A DNA stretch of 64,000 bases from Balanoglossus misakiensis (Eukaryota; Hemichordata), in contig CM082578.2 of the NCBI GenBank assembly GCA_040954595.2, forward strand, positions 2,728,001 through 2,792,000, read 5' to 3'. A model generated the notes under the pieces. That model did no database searches, was not told the DNA's origin, and saw nothing but the letters and a program-made list of their open reading frames with translations. Below are positions 12,373 through 25,227 of this stretch, piece after piece. A program made the translations under genes and the position numbers. Each line of letters starts with the position of its first letter. Position 1 is the first letter of the stretch.

Positions 12373-13112
12373 TTAAGGTGGCACTGCATGAAACCGTCGA
12401 GACTTTTTCAGAGGCCTATTTCTCATCAAAGAAAAAGTTAAAACCCCCATAAACCATATATATTCTGGAAGCTGAGATTTTGAACTTTTGTTTGAGTTGC
12501 AAATATTATTGATCCCAGGAAATGGTGGCGATTTTGGGTGAAAAAAACATTTTTTGATATTATGTCATGACATTTAAAATAGGTAAAAAAGTTGACCATG
12601 CATCATGCATCTTAATATGTCATTCAAAACTAGAGTACACGTGCAAAAAAACGCTAATTTTGTTTTGCGTTATCTGCTTCCATTGAGGAGTAACAGCGTT
12701 TAAAAGTTAGATTTTCAGAAAATTTGATCAAATTCACGGTGAGTTGTATTGAATCAGAGTTTATTCCCGCCAGGGACACTTTATCGACAAACAAAACTAG
12801 CGTTTTGTTGGATGGGTCATACACAATCCCCAGTTAAAATTTGAGCAAATTCGGCCAACGCAGAGCGAAGCTATTTTCGTCTGAAGTTGTCAAGAGCAGC
12901 GAAAATGCAAACTGAGAAAAACGGCTATTTGCATTGTTGACACCTATTTGTTAAGCTGTGAACACATTCAGAAAAGTGCTATTTTGGGGTGATTATGCAC
13001 CATTTCCACCAAGACGTATTAGTCAGGGTGTGGGTCAGTATAAGGCCTACCGATTTATGTAAAAAAGTAAAATTTGGCAAAAATCACAACTTTTCATGCA
13101 GTGCCACCTTAA
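12373..13112 (+). mobile_element. Non-autonomous TTAA-flanked DNA transposon, copy 1
   Basis: Perfect 17-bp terminal inverted repeats GGTGGCACTGCATGAAA (12377-12393 and 13092-13108) are flanked on both sides by TTAA, so this is a precise insertion of about 732 bp. A TTAA target is the signature of piggyBac and Kolobok superfamilies; there is no transposase. It sits in the spacer of the long inverted repeat, and a diverged second copy lies at 15852-16534 in opposite orientation. Confidence 0.88.
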
Positions 13113-13294
13113 GTAGTTTTTGTCTGTCTATCAGAACTATCTTTGCTTTGTAAAATTTTAATGAAAAGTAGGAAGTTTCAGATAATAAGTTGGAAAAACA
13201 AACGGGTGGCTTAGAATCCTAAATAGGTGCTCTCTCTGTGTTTAAAACACTAATACTATCTAAAATCACAAATGATAGAAATAAAACAATATAC

Positions 13295-14170
13295 AGTGTT
13301 TCAGCTTTCGTGCGGCCTTGCGACATTTGATGCAATAAATATTGGATTGTCACAACAAAATAAATCTTCATGGGTCACTGTGACACATTCTTACTGAGTG
13401 AACAACAATATGACTGATTGTCACCTCCCGTACTTTTGCTATGCGTCCAGCTTTGATTTCACGGTAACTTGCTACTTCCTTTCAATTCTTGATGAATAGT
13501 GAACACAACTGAGTGATTTCACACCTTCCACGGCTTGAATCACCCTAGAAGCAACGCAGCTCTGCACGCTGTCAAGAGCAATGTGCTGCCATTTCATTCA
13601 GTGCACAAGTTACCTTTAGACAGGCGTTCTATAAATTGCATCAATAGCCTTGAAACACAAGCAACACACTGAGCGTACGCGCATTGCAACAACTTAGCTA
13701 AACTTGACAAAAGATGAAGCAACTTTTGTTGGAGGTCATGCCATGTGTTTGTGTGTCTCTACAGGCTTATATAATTAACAGCGGCGCAGAGCCAGTAATA
13801 TTTGCGCAGGGCAGGTAAATTTCTTAGTCACTTTGCCACAAAGAAATATGGCCGCCACCGTGAAAAAATGCAAGAAACAAGGAACGTTGCATTTCTGAAT
13901 ATAAAATTTCATAAACAAGACACGATCTCATCCACTACAATTATGGAAGTAAATGTACTCCGCTGAGACATTACATTTTCATTTTTGATCTGAATATTGC
14001 AGGAATTTTCGATTTTCTTTAACTTTTGGCCATTTTGTCATAAATAAGTGATCTTGATATACTATTAGGAAATATCATTTAATAGACATAATTCAAAGGA
14101 TACATGGGATTATTTAAAACGTGCCTTTAATCTGATCCTTGATGTTGATCTTTTCCCCCAAAAATTCACC
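13295..14170 (-). repeat. Right arm of long inverted repeat
   Basis: Reverse complement of 11335-12036. The pairing is interrupted at 13840-14130, where a piece of another TTAA element is present. Between the arms are about 1.26 kb, of which 740 bp are the transposon at 12373-13112, so the original loop was about 0.5 kb. Confidence 0.82.
13840..14130 (-). mobile_element. Fragment of the 33718-35402 TTAA element
   Basis: Reverse complement matches 33714-34070: shared words include GGCGGCCATATT, GCAACATTTTC and TTTATGACAAAATGGCCAAAA. The outer end reads ACGTGCCT followed by TTAA (14127-14130), equal to the terminus AGGCACGT of the longer copy. Only one end is present. It interrupts the right arm of the inverted repeat at a TTAA-like site. 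Confidence 0.75.
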
Positions 14171-15851
14171 TAAAAACTCAGACTCAGTCACAGATATCAA
14201 AAACAGAGCAATTGCGTAAACAAAAGAACAGCTGATTGCGGTCAATAGGTGAACTGTACATTTCTAGTATCATATTCAAACATCAGGAAATAAATAATGA
14301 AGGTTTATGAACGCAAGTGACAATTTATTTAAGGGTTTTGCTGAAATATATCTGAAAAACATTTTGATTTTTGTGAAACCTTGCGTTTGCATTCATTTGC
14401 ATTCTCAGTAAAGTTCACGTATGCGGGCGCTCAGAATGTTGCAATACATAAACAAACTCGCCCTCGATCGGCCCTCCTAACAACTTGTAGACAACGTGAC
14501 AGTGACACTTGCAGCATAACTATTTTCGTGTATAGCTTTGTTGACATGACTGCTTGGTACATGGTACTCAGTATTATGTTGAATGAATGTCAAATCAAGC
14601 ATCCGGGTTTACTTTACATGCGTGAGTGAGCCATGTTCAAAACTGCGTGTGATTCATGAGCAGACGACATGTACTGCCGCCGTAGGAAGAAGAAATTAAA
14701 TAAATCACCAGTTGAGGTCAGATTCGAAATTAATAAATATCACAGTATTTCTTCTGTGTATATTTGCATTTCTTTTTCAGACCCTAATATGTTTGCATTG
14801 TTTGAAAACCTATGTTATTCAGTCAGAAATTGTCCACGTCTGGCTGGTTCTTGAGTGCGTTGTGTGTCCACGTAATAACACGATACATTATCAATAATAA
14901 TGTACATGTACAGCTATCACGTTACAAAATTCACAATGCCCCCATATTTTCAATAGCTGGCTGAACACTGTTGCTTGTAAATTTGAGGAAATTTACCTGG
15001 TGAAATAACCATTTGTATTTTTATCTGTCTAGCAAAATTTTGGTGAATATCATTATGCTCCATAAATGTTTGCCTTTGTACTTTAACAAATATTTTCAAT
15101 GGATGTTGAAGATATATGAAACACCACTAATATGGTTTTTGTGTTTTTGATAATAAATGCAAAAAATTGTTAACCAAACAGGAAAATGGATACATGGGCT
15201 GTTGAATTTCAGTCACCATGACGATGTATGTAGTCTGTGACAAACGTAACATTCCATACAAAGCGTATGATTTCATTTTTTTGAGTGTCTAGCTATTACA
15301 TTATATTTTCAGCGAATTTACATGCAACACATTGCAGGATGCTACAATCTCTAGTGCAAATTTGTTTGCGAAATTACGTTTGGCTTAACAATATATGACA
15401 AAAGTGAACATGTGTGCATGACTGCCAGATGCTGTTGTTTTTCATTTCTCAAGTATACCAGGTCTCATTCATTGGCTTGGGGAAGGCTTAATAAATATTC
15501 ATATATATCATTATTATGTGCCTACCACTGGATTGCAGTGCTAGTGGGATGTGTGTATCTAACAATGTTCCATCTTTTGATTCTGAGGCGTAAATTACTT
15601 TACAAATTTTATCTCAGAATTTACAACAGTGGCAAAAGCATTTTGAACAAAATAGTGAACTCTGACGTCTTGGTCCTTTCAAAATTTCAACAGCCCTACA
15701 GAAAGAAGATGTATATTTTATAATGTTTTAGTGCATGTACCAACAGAATGTCTTTTTACTGTTTTTTGATTGACTTTTTCATCACTGTTTTTTCATTTTT
15801 TTATTACTGATTTTTTGTTTGTTTGTCTTGTTGTCTTGTGTTGTTTTTAAC
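14171..15851. other. Gene-free stretch
   Basis: AT-rich sequence with several 60-100-codon open frames (for example 15412-15723), none with splice context, motifs or family resemblance. Nothing else is recognised. Confidence 0.4.
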
Positions 15852-16534
15852 TTAGGTGGCACTGCATGAAAAGTTGTGATTTTTGCCAAATTTTACTTTT
15901 TACATAAATCAGTAGGTCTAATACTGACCCACATTCTGACAAATGCGTCTTGGCAGAAATGGTGCACAATCACCCAAAATTAGCACACAGCTAAAGAAAT
16001 AGTTGTCAATATTGCATTTTGCTGCTATTGACAACTTCAGAAGAATTTAGCTTCGCTTGTGTTGGCTGAATTTGCTCAAATTTTAACAGGAGATTGTGTA
16101 TAACCCATCCAACAATACGTAAAATTTTAGTTCTAAAATGTCCCTGTCGGGAATGAACTTTGATTCAATACAACTCATCGTGAATTTGATCAACTTTTCT
16201 AAAAATCTAACTTGCAAATGCTGTTACTCCTCAATGGAAGCATATAACGCCAAACAAAATGTTCGTTTTTTTTGCACGTGTACTCTAGTTTCGAATGACA
16301 TATTAAGATGCAGGATGCATGGTCAAATTTTTTACCGAATTACAATTGACTGACTAATATCAAAAAATAGGTTTTATAACCCAAAAACACCATCATTTCT
16401 GAGGGTAAATAAAAAGTGCAACTCAAACAAAAGTTCAAAAACTCAGCTTCCAGATTATGTATCGTTTATAGGGGTGTTAACATTGTCTTTGATGAGAAAA
16501 AAGTCGTGACGGTTTCATGCAATGCCACCTTTAT
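15852..16534 (-). mobile_element. Non-autonomous TTAA-type transposon, copy 2
   Basis: Starts GGTGGCACTGCATGAAA (15855-15871) and ends in a one-mismatch complement (TTTCATGCAATGCCACC, 16513-16529). Internal sequence matches 12373-13112 in reverse, including TGTTACTCCTCAATGGAAGC. The flanking TTAA is degraded (TTA and TTTA). It is older or more mutated than copy 1. Confidence 0.85.
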
Positions 16535-17084
16535 ATTGTCTTTTGTTGCTGTTTTTCTGTCTATTCCGTTGTGCTATCTACATGTTTAGCTGTTCTATGG
16601 GGTGTATTTTAAATACTGTTTTAAATAAACATTATTATTGATGTTGTTGTAATATAAAAATTTCTCTTGTGTCTTTTTCAAGGTCAGATGAGGCGAGTTA
16701 TAACACCTTGATTCATGGGTTGTGTGACTTTTGGAAACCCTCACTCACATTGATGGAAGATTTTTTTCTTAAATACAGTATACATTTGTTGTCCCTGATT
16801 ATAGCCTTTGTGAAATTTCCCCTCTATGAAGTGAGACAGAACTAATGAAATCATCTCCATGATGCAGATGTATGAGATAGCTGGTGAAGTGCTCAATACA
16901 GAGTGTGTTCCACAAGATTAAACTGTCCCAAAGATGTGGAGGCAGTTAGGGATGAGGTGCATTGGCATCCTTCAGGCTCGAGAGATTAATTGGATCCGCA
17001 TGCTGGGATGCTGGTCTAGATCTTGGATAGCGTCAGGTGTGACTAGTCAATCCAATGCGAGAATGACACTTCAAACAGATGAAG

Positions 17085-17560
17085 GCTAAGGAGGGTCTGT
17101 TTGCCTGGCTTGATGCCTTCCTTCTGTGTCTCTTGACTTCGGACGTTAGTCTCTTCAATGTTGGAGAGGCCTTTGCCAACCACTTGTATCCAGGTCATTC
17201 AGTCTGAGGCTTCAGACTCCCAAGAGTTTGCGTCAATGTCCCGGGCCTTCATGTCTCTTTTGCAAACATCCTTGTGGTGTAACTGTCAGGTCTGTTGGTC
17301 TGTTTCCCCTAAGTGTCAGTTTGCGCCGTACAGGTCTTTTAGGATCCGCCCATCATCAATGAGTACAACATGGCCAAACCAGTGTATGTGTCTCTGCTTC
17401 AGCAGACTGTACATGCTGGAAATTGTCTTCAGGACAGTGGTGTGGGTAACTTTGTCTTGATATTTCACATCCAGGAAACGTCACAGGCAGCGCATGTGAA
17501 AGGGCATTGAGCTTTTGTTCCTCCGAGGTGGATTCACTGCTGTACTGTACAAATTAAGGT
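17085..17560 (-). pseudogene. LINE reverse transcriptase C-terminal relic
   Basis: Read on the minus strand with stops and frameshifts, this gives KYQDKVTHTTVLKTISSMY, LLKQRHIHWFGHV, DGRILKDLYG and CKRDMKARDIDANSWESEA. This is the familiar tail of non-LTR retrotransposon ORF2 proteins, in which a W-x-GHV-x-R-M-x-D-x-R-x-P-K block is followed by a K-D-x-x-K-R-D-x-K block and a W-x-x-x-A-x-D-R-x-x-W motif. No terminal repeats or poly(A) tail can be placed. Confidence 0.75.
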
Positions 17561-19610
17561 CCTCACAACACCAGCACTGTAAATGTGGACATTGGTGTTA
17601 TACTTAGTAATAGCCGATGTCAAGTACTCCCAGAGTAGGAGGGCTTCGTGATTAACAAGAGCAAAGATCTGAGCCTGACAAACTGCATAAGGCAAATTGG
17701 TCTCCTGGTGAGATCCACCTCAGCTGGCATGATGCCATGGTGAAGTACAATGCAATCTCCGCTGCACTCGAGACTTGCTATAATAGTCTGACTATTCATA
17801 ATTCATGAAGAGCAATACTCCATGGTTGGACAAGGATTCATCACACAGCGAGAAACATGTGGATCCAGGAGCCTGCTATAAGATAGCTTAGGGTTGAAAG
17901 CATGAATTGATGGTCTAGCTCAAAGTAGTTTTCAGGAATAGAGTGATCTGACCTGACCCATTTCTCTTGGCAAGTATTTTTTCTTGGTTCCCTTGACATT
18001 ATTTCAAATTGCGTATATCATAAAAAGCCAGACAGGCCTCCGCCAATAGAGATAAGTCACAGCTGTTAAAACCACCTCAAACACATACCAAGAACCATAG
18101 ACATATAATAGTAAAGAGAAAAGAAAACTGCTATAATGCATATTCAACATGTAGATTACAAACTGCGACTGGATTGGCTGAGGGAACAGGATCCAGTGAG
18201 TACATGAGCAATAAAAGGATTTGAGAGAATAATTAAACAGAGGTCAGTTGATGTGGTATTGGCTCTTCTTGTCTACCAACACTACTTGAATGGATAGGCT
18301 ATGTGCTTTCTGGTGAATAGTGAAAGACAGAACTGCATGCACCTCAGATTTACATGTATGTGGGGTTCCCACGACACTGAACTGGACTGCAAGGCATGCA
18401 GAGAAAAATGTTCTGATCCAAATCAAGACTTGTAGTGAAGCATAAAGGTTGACAGGTGATTGTCACCATACAGCACTGCATTTTGAGGCCAGTTCCCAAT
18501 CTGCACCGTCTTTGATGGAATTTTTTTTTACACTTGAGAGATTTGGCCTGAGCAATGTCCAGAATAGCAATGACGCTGGTGATCTGCTTTGGTGTTAGCT
18601 CAATCATCTAACCCAATGACTGGCTTTGATTCAAGGCCACCAGACGAATTGCCAGAGAAAGAGTTAAGTCACCATGTAGGATATCCTTAGTATAGACAAT
18701 TGAAAGTGTCAACATGTACTATGATAATCCTAGGTATGGGGGCTGCGTGGTACTGGCTCTGGAGATATGCTGAATGACTATAAGATCCCATTAAAACTTA
18801 CGGATTTAGATAAACGGTTGTCATCAAGTTCAGGTGACCAGAAGTATCAGAAAGATGAAGCTGTCCACAACTTGACAGAGCTGACAATATCAGAGATATC
18901 AATGACAACACTGGTAAATGGTGTGTCCTATTAGTAATGACACATAGAAGATGATCACTATGATCAGAGGCTCAGCTGAGAGATGTATCTTAGTGAACAC
19001 AGGTGGATGTACACCCCACAGGTGTTGACGTCTACACCTCCATAATATCATATGTACATGCAGGCACATGTACCAGTATATAATCTATAAAATGATAATT
19101 TCCTAATGTGGAAAGAATAGTATGCCACTGACGGTAGGGAAGCAAGAATTCCGACAACTGCTAAAAATTAAAGGGACATCGTATATGAGCAGCCAATGGG
19201 AAGCCCATTTGTAGTACACATTTCTGCCTTGTGAGCCATATGCCAAGATTAACTGTCCTCCAGGTGGGACCCTGTGGTGATCCATGATTACATCATCCCC
19301 AAACGACATAGTAGAAACTTGACTCCGATGAATAGGGGTACATGTGACATAACTGTATCCCAGAAGCCCTGATGCAGAAGTCAGCAGAGTGATAGAGCAT
19401 GTCTGTTACAGATTCAGCTATTCACTTCTTCAGTCGGTAAAAATCAGTTTATGGCTGTTGGAGTGGGTAATCTGCTGAAATATTCCACTACAGGAGCAAA
19501 ATAATTCACTACTTAGACTCAAAGAGTTACTGAACAAGTGCTCTCAGCACAATGCTGCTAACCTCACTCAAGTGATATTACTAGATTTCAAGACAGCAGT
19601 TATAATCTGT
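17561..19610. other. Gene-free stretch
   Basis: No supported gene or element. 17561-17900 may continue the LINE relic upstream of its RT C-terminus, but no motif is clear. The remainder is unique-looking sequence of normal composition. Confidence 0.35.
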
Positions 19611-19615
19611 AATTA

Positions 19616-21590
19616 AAGCTGCAAGCAGCGTTGAAGGGGCCCAAGCATAGAGTTAATAACCATTAGACTCCATTCAGGGTTGTACCATTCAAATGCGTTG
19701 GCTGTATTTGCTCTGGATATAGAGATATGGGGAAGTAGGCAACCACCCGAAATGGATGTCTTACAAGTACAAACACAACAACCAAAGGTGAACTTCTACG
19801 TTGTAAGTACTTCAGTTAGTATACTTCAAAGGTCAGCTGAGGGTACCCAAAAATTGGGCCAAAAATTAGGATTCTTATTTGGTTCATATTCAAGACAACG
19901 GAAAATCCTCGCTGTTTGGGTTTGTCAAATTAGATATGGCCATAATAATGAGTTACGCGAGTAAGTTACAGGTGGCCCCAGGAATTTAGCATTTCATGAC
20001 GCAGCGTGTCCTACCCTACCCCTCCAAACATCTGGCTATATATGATGTGCGTGCTAACATATTGAAAGGTCAATGGACACCTGAGGTCACCCAAAAATTT
20101 GACAAAAAATGTTCATTCCTGTTTATGTCATGTGCAACAAATCCTACATTTGCAGCCTTTTCACTTTGCCTACCATTAGGTATGCACGTAATACATGAAT
20201 AAAGCAGGTGTCGCAGGTATCCCCCTGTATTTGACATTTCATGATAGTTTCATCCCTCCAAATAACAAAGCTGCACCTGTACAACGGGCTGAGATATGGC
20301 ACTGTACGACAGAGGTCATCCAAATCAACTTATACATTTGGGCAAAAACAAAGTGACACTTACATTCGTCCCTGTGGAACAAAAACCACACATATTGCCC
20401 TGTTGGTTAGTGTCCAATTAAATGTACAAAATCAATGACTTAGGCAGGTGCAACAGGGGACCCCACCTTTGGTATATCATTATGGCCCCATCCGTATATG
20501 CCGACCCCCCCCCCCCCCCAACGCCAAAGCTGCATGCATCTGCTGTGGATGCTAACTAAGCAAAAGTAGGTGAAATGTCACATAAGGTCGCCCATAACTT
20601 GACAGGAAAATCGGACTTCAAATTGATCCATGTGCAACAAATACCACGCTAGCATCCCTTTCATTGACTCCACAATTACGCATGCACATCATTGAGTTAC
20701 ACAGGTGTCACAGGTGACCCCCGAATCGGGCGTATTATTTTGGTCCCATACAGCTGCATGAAGCTGCGTGCCATTACGGGCGACCTGATAACCCCCACGG
20801 CCACCTGCGGGCCGAACCCCATACTGAACGTTCAGTTGCAACGTCACGACTGAAGTAGGAACTGTTGAACGGCAAAGAAGCCTGATCTCTGATTATTGCT
20901 GGTACCATACTCCCTACGTGCAAGAAAATCACTGGTCTGCTGACGTATTTCGGCCACATTAGCGACTGAGGGTCAAAGTCCGCCGCCGCATTACATTGAA
21001 TGTTAACCAGTGTAGCCGGGTCTGGATAGAAACATTTGAACAGCATTAGCTAACAAACTCAGCGTAATTCAATAAACGCCCTAACACAGCCTGAACTCCG
21101 ATAATGTGTTGTCCCAAAATTCATTCCGTGGAAAATAATCACTGGTCAGTTTACGTATTTCAGCCGATTTTCCAAGGACTACTGCAACCCGCCAGAAGTG
21201 AGTAGCCTGCTAATGAGATCTCCACAACATTATGTAATGACGGTCAAAGTCCGATGCCCCAGTGTCCACCAAAAAATGCGAAAAATATTACAAAAATCTT
21301 CTTCTCAAAATCGACGTTGCCTAGGACCTTGAAATTTGGCACAGGGGATTTTGGCCACATGGTCTACAAAAATCGCGAAAAGAATGTACATGCCCCCATT
21401 AACGTGCAAATTAGGTCAATTTGAAAATTTCGCTCTTTTATAGCCACCAAGTCACGTGACTAATTACAAATTCAAAGGGCAGGTGCACCTGTACTCATGG
21501 GCCCCAACCATCGTGCCAAATTTCAAGGTCCTAGGCCACGTCGATTTTGAGAAAAACGGGAGCAAAAAAACGACTCAAGAAGAAAGAAGA
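19616..21590 (+). mobile_element. Helitron/HINE-like element, array copy 1 (oldest)
   Basis: Begins AGCTGCAAGCAGCG followed by GGGGCCCAAGC and ends in a tail with GATTTTGAGAAAAACGGG before the next head at 21591. Internal subrepeats still show the CACCTGAGGTCACCC and CAGGTG motifs of later copies but are much more diverged. No coding capacity. Confidence 0.7.
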
Positions 21591-22703
21591 TATATAGCTG
21601 CAAGCAGCGATGACGGGCACAAGCTTAAGCCGAAGGTCAAAGGTCATATGTGGTCACCCAAAATTTGGGCAAAAAATTTTGACCCCATACTAGTCCAGGT
21701 CCAAAAAAAACCAGACCTCTAGCCCTATTGGTTCGCCTAGAATTAGATATGCACATAATTAATGAGGTAAAGTATAAGGCTCCATTAGGAGTTCCATGCC
21801 TCCAAATGCCAAGGCTGTATCTGCATGGGTTGCCGAGATACGGTAAAGTAGGTCAAAGGTCACCTGAGGTCACCCAAAATTGGGCAATAAATTTTAACCC
21901 CATACTGGTCCATGTTCAACAAAAATCAAACCTCTAGCCCTATTGGCTAGCCTGTAATTAGGTATGCACATAATTAATGAGATAAGCAGGTGTCACAGGT
22001 GACCCCCAATTTTGTCTTTTCAATTTTAGTCACAACCCTCCAAACGTCAAGTCTGTACCTGCTGTGGATGCCGAGATATAGGAAAGTAGGTCAAAGGTCA
22101 CCTGAGGTCACCCAAAATTTGGGCAAAAATTTTTGATCCCATACTGGTCCATGTCCCACAAGAACAAAACCTCTAGCCCTAATAGTTAGCCCGGAATTAG
22201 GTATGCACATAATTAATGAGTTAAGCAGGTGTTACAGGTGAGCCCAAAATTTTGTCTTTTATTTTGGTCCCATTCAGCTCACGGGCCACTAGACTGTCAC
22301 TGTACAGGACAATTGCACAGACGTGGACATAGCGTCATAGCTTAACTATAGAAAGTATAGGCCTATGGCTGGGTCCACAAATATGACAAATAATATTTAA
22401 TAATCTTCTTCTCAAAATAGACTTGGCCCACGGCCTTGACATTTGGTATGTAGGACACTGACCACATGGTCCGCAAAAATTGCTAAAAGAATTTTGATAT
22501 CTCCATTCATATGCAAATTAGGCCCATTTGAAAACTTTGCCCATATATGGTCATCAGATCACATGACTTATTAAACATTCACGAGGGTACTGCACCAGCT
22601 CTCATAGGCCTGCATCACTGTGCCAAGTTTGAGATTTGTAGGTTCAGCCGTTTTCAAGATCCTATTGGGCAAAAAAACTACACAAGAAAAAGAAGAGGAT
22701 GAA
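21591..22703 (+). mobile_element. Helitron/HINE-like element, array copy 2 (type A)
   Basis: Head TATAGCTGCAAGCAGCGATG then GGGCACAAGC (21619-21628), three subrepeats of about 215-240 bp, then a tail block running from GGCTGGGTCC to TTCAGCCGTTTTCAAGATC and an A-rich end. It is nearly identical to copy 5 in head and subrepeats. Non-coding. Confidence 0.8.
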
Positions 22704-23812
22704 ATATAGCTGCAAGCAGCGATGACGGGCCCAAGCTTAAGCCGAAGGTCAAAGGTCATAAGTGGTCACCCAAAATTTGGGCAAGAAATTTTGACCCCAT
22801 ACTGGTCCGTGTCCCACAAGAACAAAATCTCGAGCCCTATTGGTTCGCCTACAATTATGTATGTGCATAATTAATGAGGTAAAGTGTAAGGCTCCATCAG
22901 GAGTTCCATCCCTCCAAATGCCAAGGCTGTAGCTGCTGTGCATGCCGAGATATTGTAAAGTAGGTCAAAGCTCACCTGAGGTCACCCAAAATTTGGGCAA
23001 GAAATTTTGACCCCATACTGCTTCATGTTCAGCAAAAACCAAACCTCTAGTCCTATTGGTTGGCCTGGAATTAGGTATGCACATAATTAATGAGATAAGC
23101 AGGTGTCACAGGTGACCCTCAATTTTGGCTTTTAAATTTTAGTCCCAACCCTCCAAACGCCAAGTCTGTACCTGCTCTGGATGCCGAGATATAGGAAAGT
23201 AGGTCAAAGGTCACCTGAGGTCACCCAAAATTTGGGCAATTTTTTTTTACCCTTTACTGGTCCATGTCCCACAAGCACAAAACCTCTAGCCCTATTAGTT
23301 AGCCCAGAATTAGGTATGCACATAATTAATGAGTTAAGCAGGTGTTACAGGTGAGCCCAAAATTTTGCCTTTTATTTTGGTCCCATTCTGCTCACGGGCC
23401 AATAGAGAGTCACAGTACAGGACCATTGCACAGATGTGGACATAGCATCATAGCTTAACTATAGAAAGTATAGGCCTATGGCTGGGTCCAAAAAATATGA
23501 AATATAATATTTAAAAATCTTCTTCTCAAAATTGACTTGGCCCAGAGCCTTGAAATTTAGCATGTAGGACACTGACCATATGGTCCGCAAAATGATTGCA
23601 CAGAATTTTGATATCATCATTCATATGCAAATTAGGCCCATTTGAAAACTTTGCCCATATATGGTCATCAGGTCATGTGACTAATTACACATTCACGAGG
23701 GTACTGCACAAGCTCTCATAGACCTGCACCATTGTGCCAAGTTTGAGATTTGTAGGTTCAGCCGTTTTCAAGATCTACCTGAGCAAAAAAACTACACAAG
23801 AAAAAAAAAAAA
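22704..23812 (+). mobile_element. Helitron/HINE-like element, array copy 3 (type B)
   Basis: Same architecture as copy 2 but the head carries GGGCCCAAGC. It shares with copy 4 the sequence GTAAGGCTCCATCAGGAGTT and the tail TCAAGATCTACCTGAG. It ends in an A-run directly joined to the next head. Confidence 0.8.
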
Positions 23813-25227
23813 ATATAGCTGCAAGCAGCGATGACGGGCCCAAGCTTAAGCCGAAGGTCAAAGGTCATAAGTGGTCACCCAAAATTTGGGCAAGAAATTT
23901 TGACCCCATACTGGTCCGTGTCCCACAAGAACAAAATCTCTAGCCCTATTGGTTCGCCTACAATTATGTATGTGCATAATTAATGAGGTAAAGTGTAAGG
24001 CTCCATCAGGAGTTCCATCCCTCCAAATGCCAAGGCTGTAGCTGCTGTGCATGCCGAGATATGATAAAGTAGGTCAAAGGTCACCTGAGGTCACCCAAAA
24101 TTTGGGCAAGAAATTTTGACCCCATACTGGTCCATGTTCAGCAAAAATTAAACCTCTAGCCCTATTGGTTAGCCTGGAATTAGGTATGCACATAATTAAT
24201 GAGATATGCAGGTGTCACAGGTGACCCCCAATTTTGGCTTTTAAATTTTAGTCCCAACCCTCCAAAACGCCAAGTCTGTACCTGCTCTGGAAGCGGAGAT
24301 ATAGGAAAGTAGGTCAAAGGTCACCTGAGGTCACCCAAAATTTGGGCAAGAAATTTTGACCCCATACTGGTTCATGTTCAGCAAAAATCAAACCTCTAGT
24401 CCTATTGGTTGGCCTGGAATTAGGTATGCACATAATTAATGAGATAAGCAGGTGTCACAGGTGACCCTCAATTTTGGCTTTTAAATTTTAGTCCCAACCC
24501 TCCAAACGCCAAGTCTGTACCTGCTCTGGATGCCGAGATATAGGAAAGTAGGTCAAAGGTCACCTGAGGTCACCCAAAATTTGGGCAATTTTTTTTTACC
24601 CTATACTGGTCCATGTCCCACAAGCACAAAACCTCTAGCCCTATTAGTTAGCCTAGAATTAGGTATGCACATAATTAATGAGTTAAGCAGGTGTTACAGG
24701 TGAGCCCAAAATTTTGCCTTTTATTTTGGTCCCATTTTGCTCACGGGCCAATAGAGAATCACAGTACAGGACCATTGCACAGATGTGGACATAGCATCAT
24801 AGCTTAACTATTGAAAGTATAGGCCTATGGCTGGGTCCAAAAAATATGAAATATAATATTTAAAAATCTTCTTCTCAAAATTGACTTGGCCCAGAGCCTT
24901 GAAATTTAGCATGTAGGACACTGACCATATGGTCCGCAAAATGATTGCACAGAATTTTGATATCGTCATTCATATGCAAATTAGGCCCATTTGAAAACTT
25001 TGCCCATATATGGTCATCAGGTCATGTGACTAATTACACATTCACAAGGGTACTGCACGAGCTCTCATAGACCTGCACCATTGTGCCAAGTTTGAGATTT
25101 GTAGGTTCAGCCGTTTTCAAGATCTACCTGAGCAAAAAAACTACACAAGAAAAAAAAAAAAAAAAAAAAGATGAAAAACCCCAGTAATACCAATAGGGCA
25201 CAAGCCTGCTTGGCTTGTGCCCTAAAA
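23813..25227 (+). mobile_element. Helitron/HINE-like element, array copy 4 (type B)
   Basis: Longest recent copy: it has one more internal 240-bp subrepeat than copy 3, apparently by duplication of a unit (24070-24310 and 24310-24550). The tail ends in a long A-run followed by one terminal hairpin (25191-25224) with stem GGGCACAAGC/GCTTGTGCCC. Confidence 0.82.
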
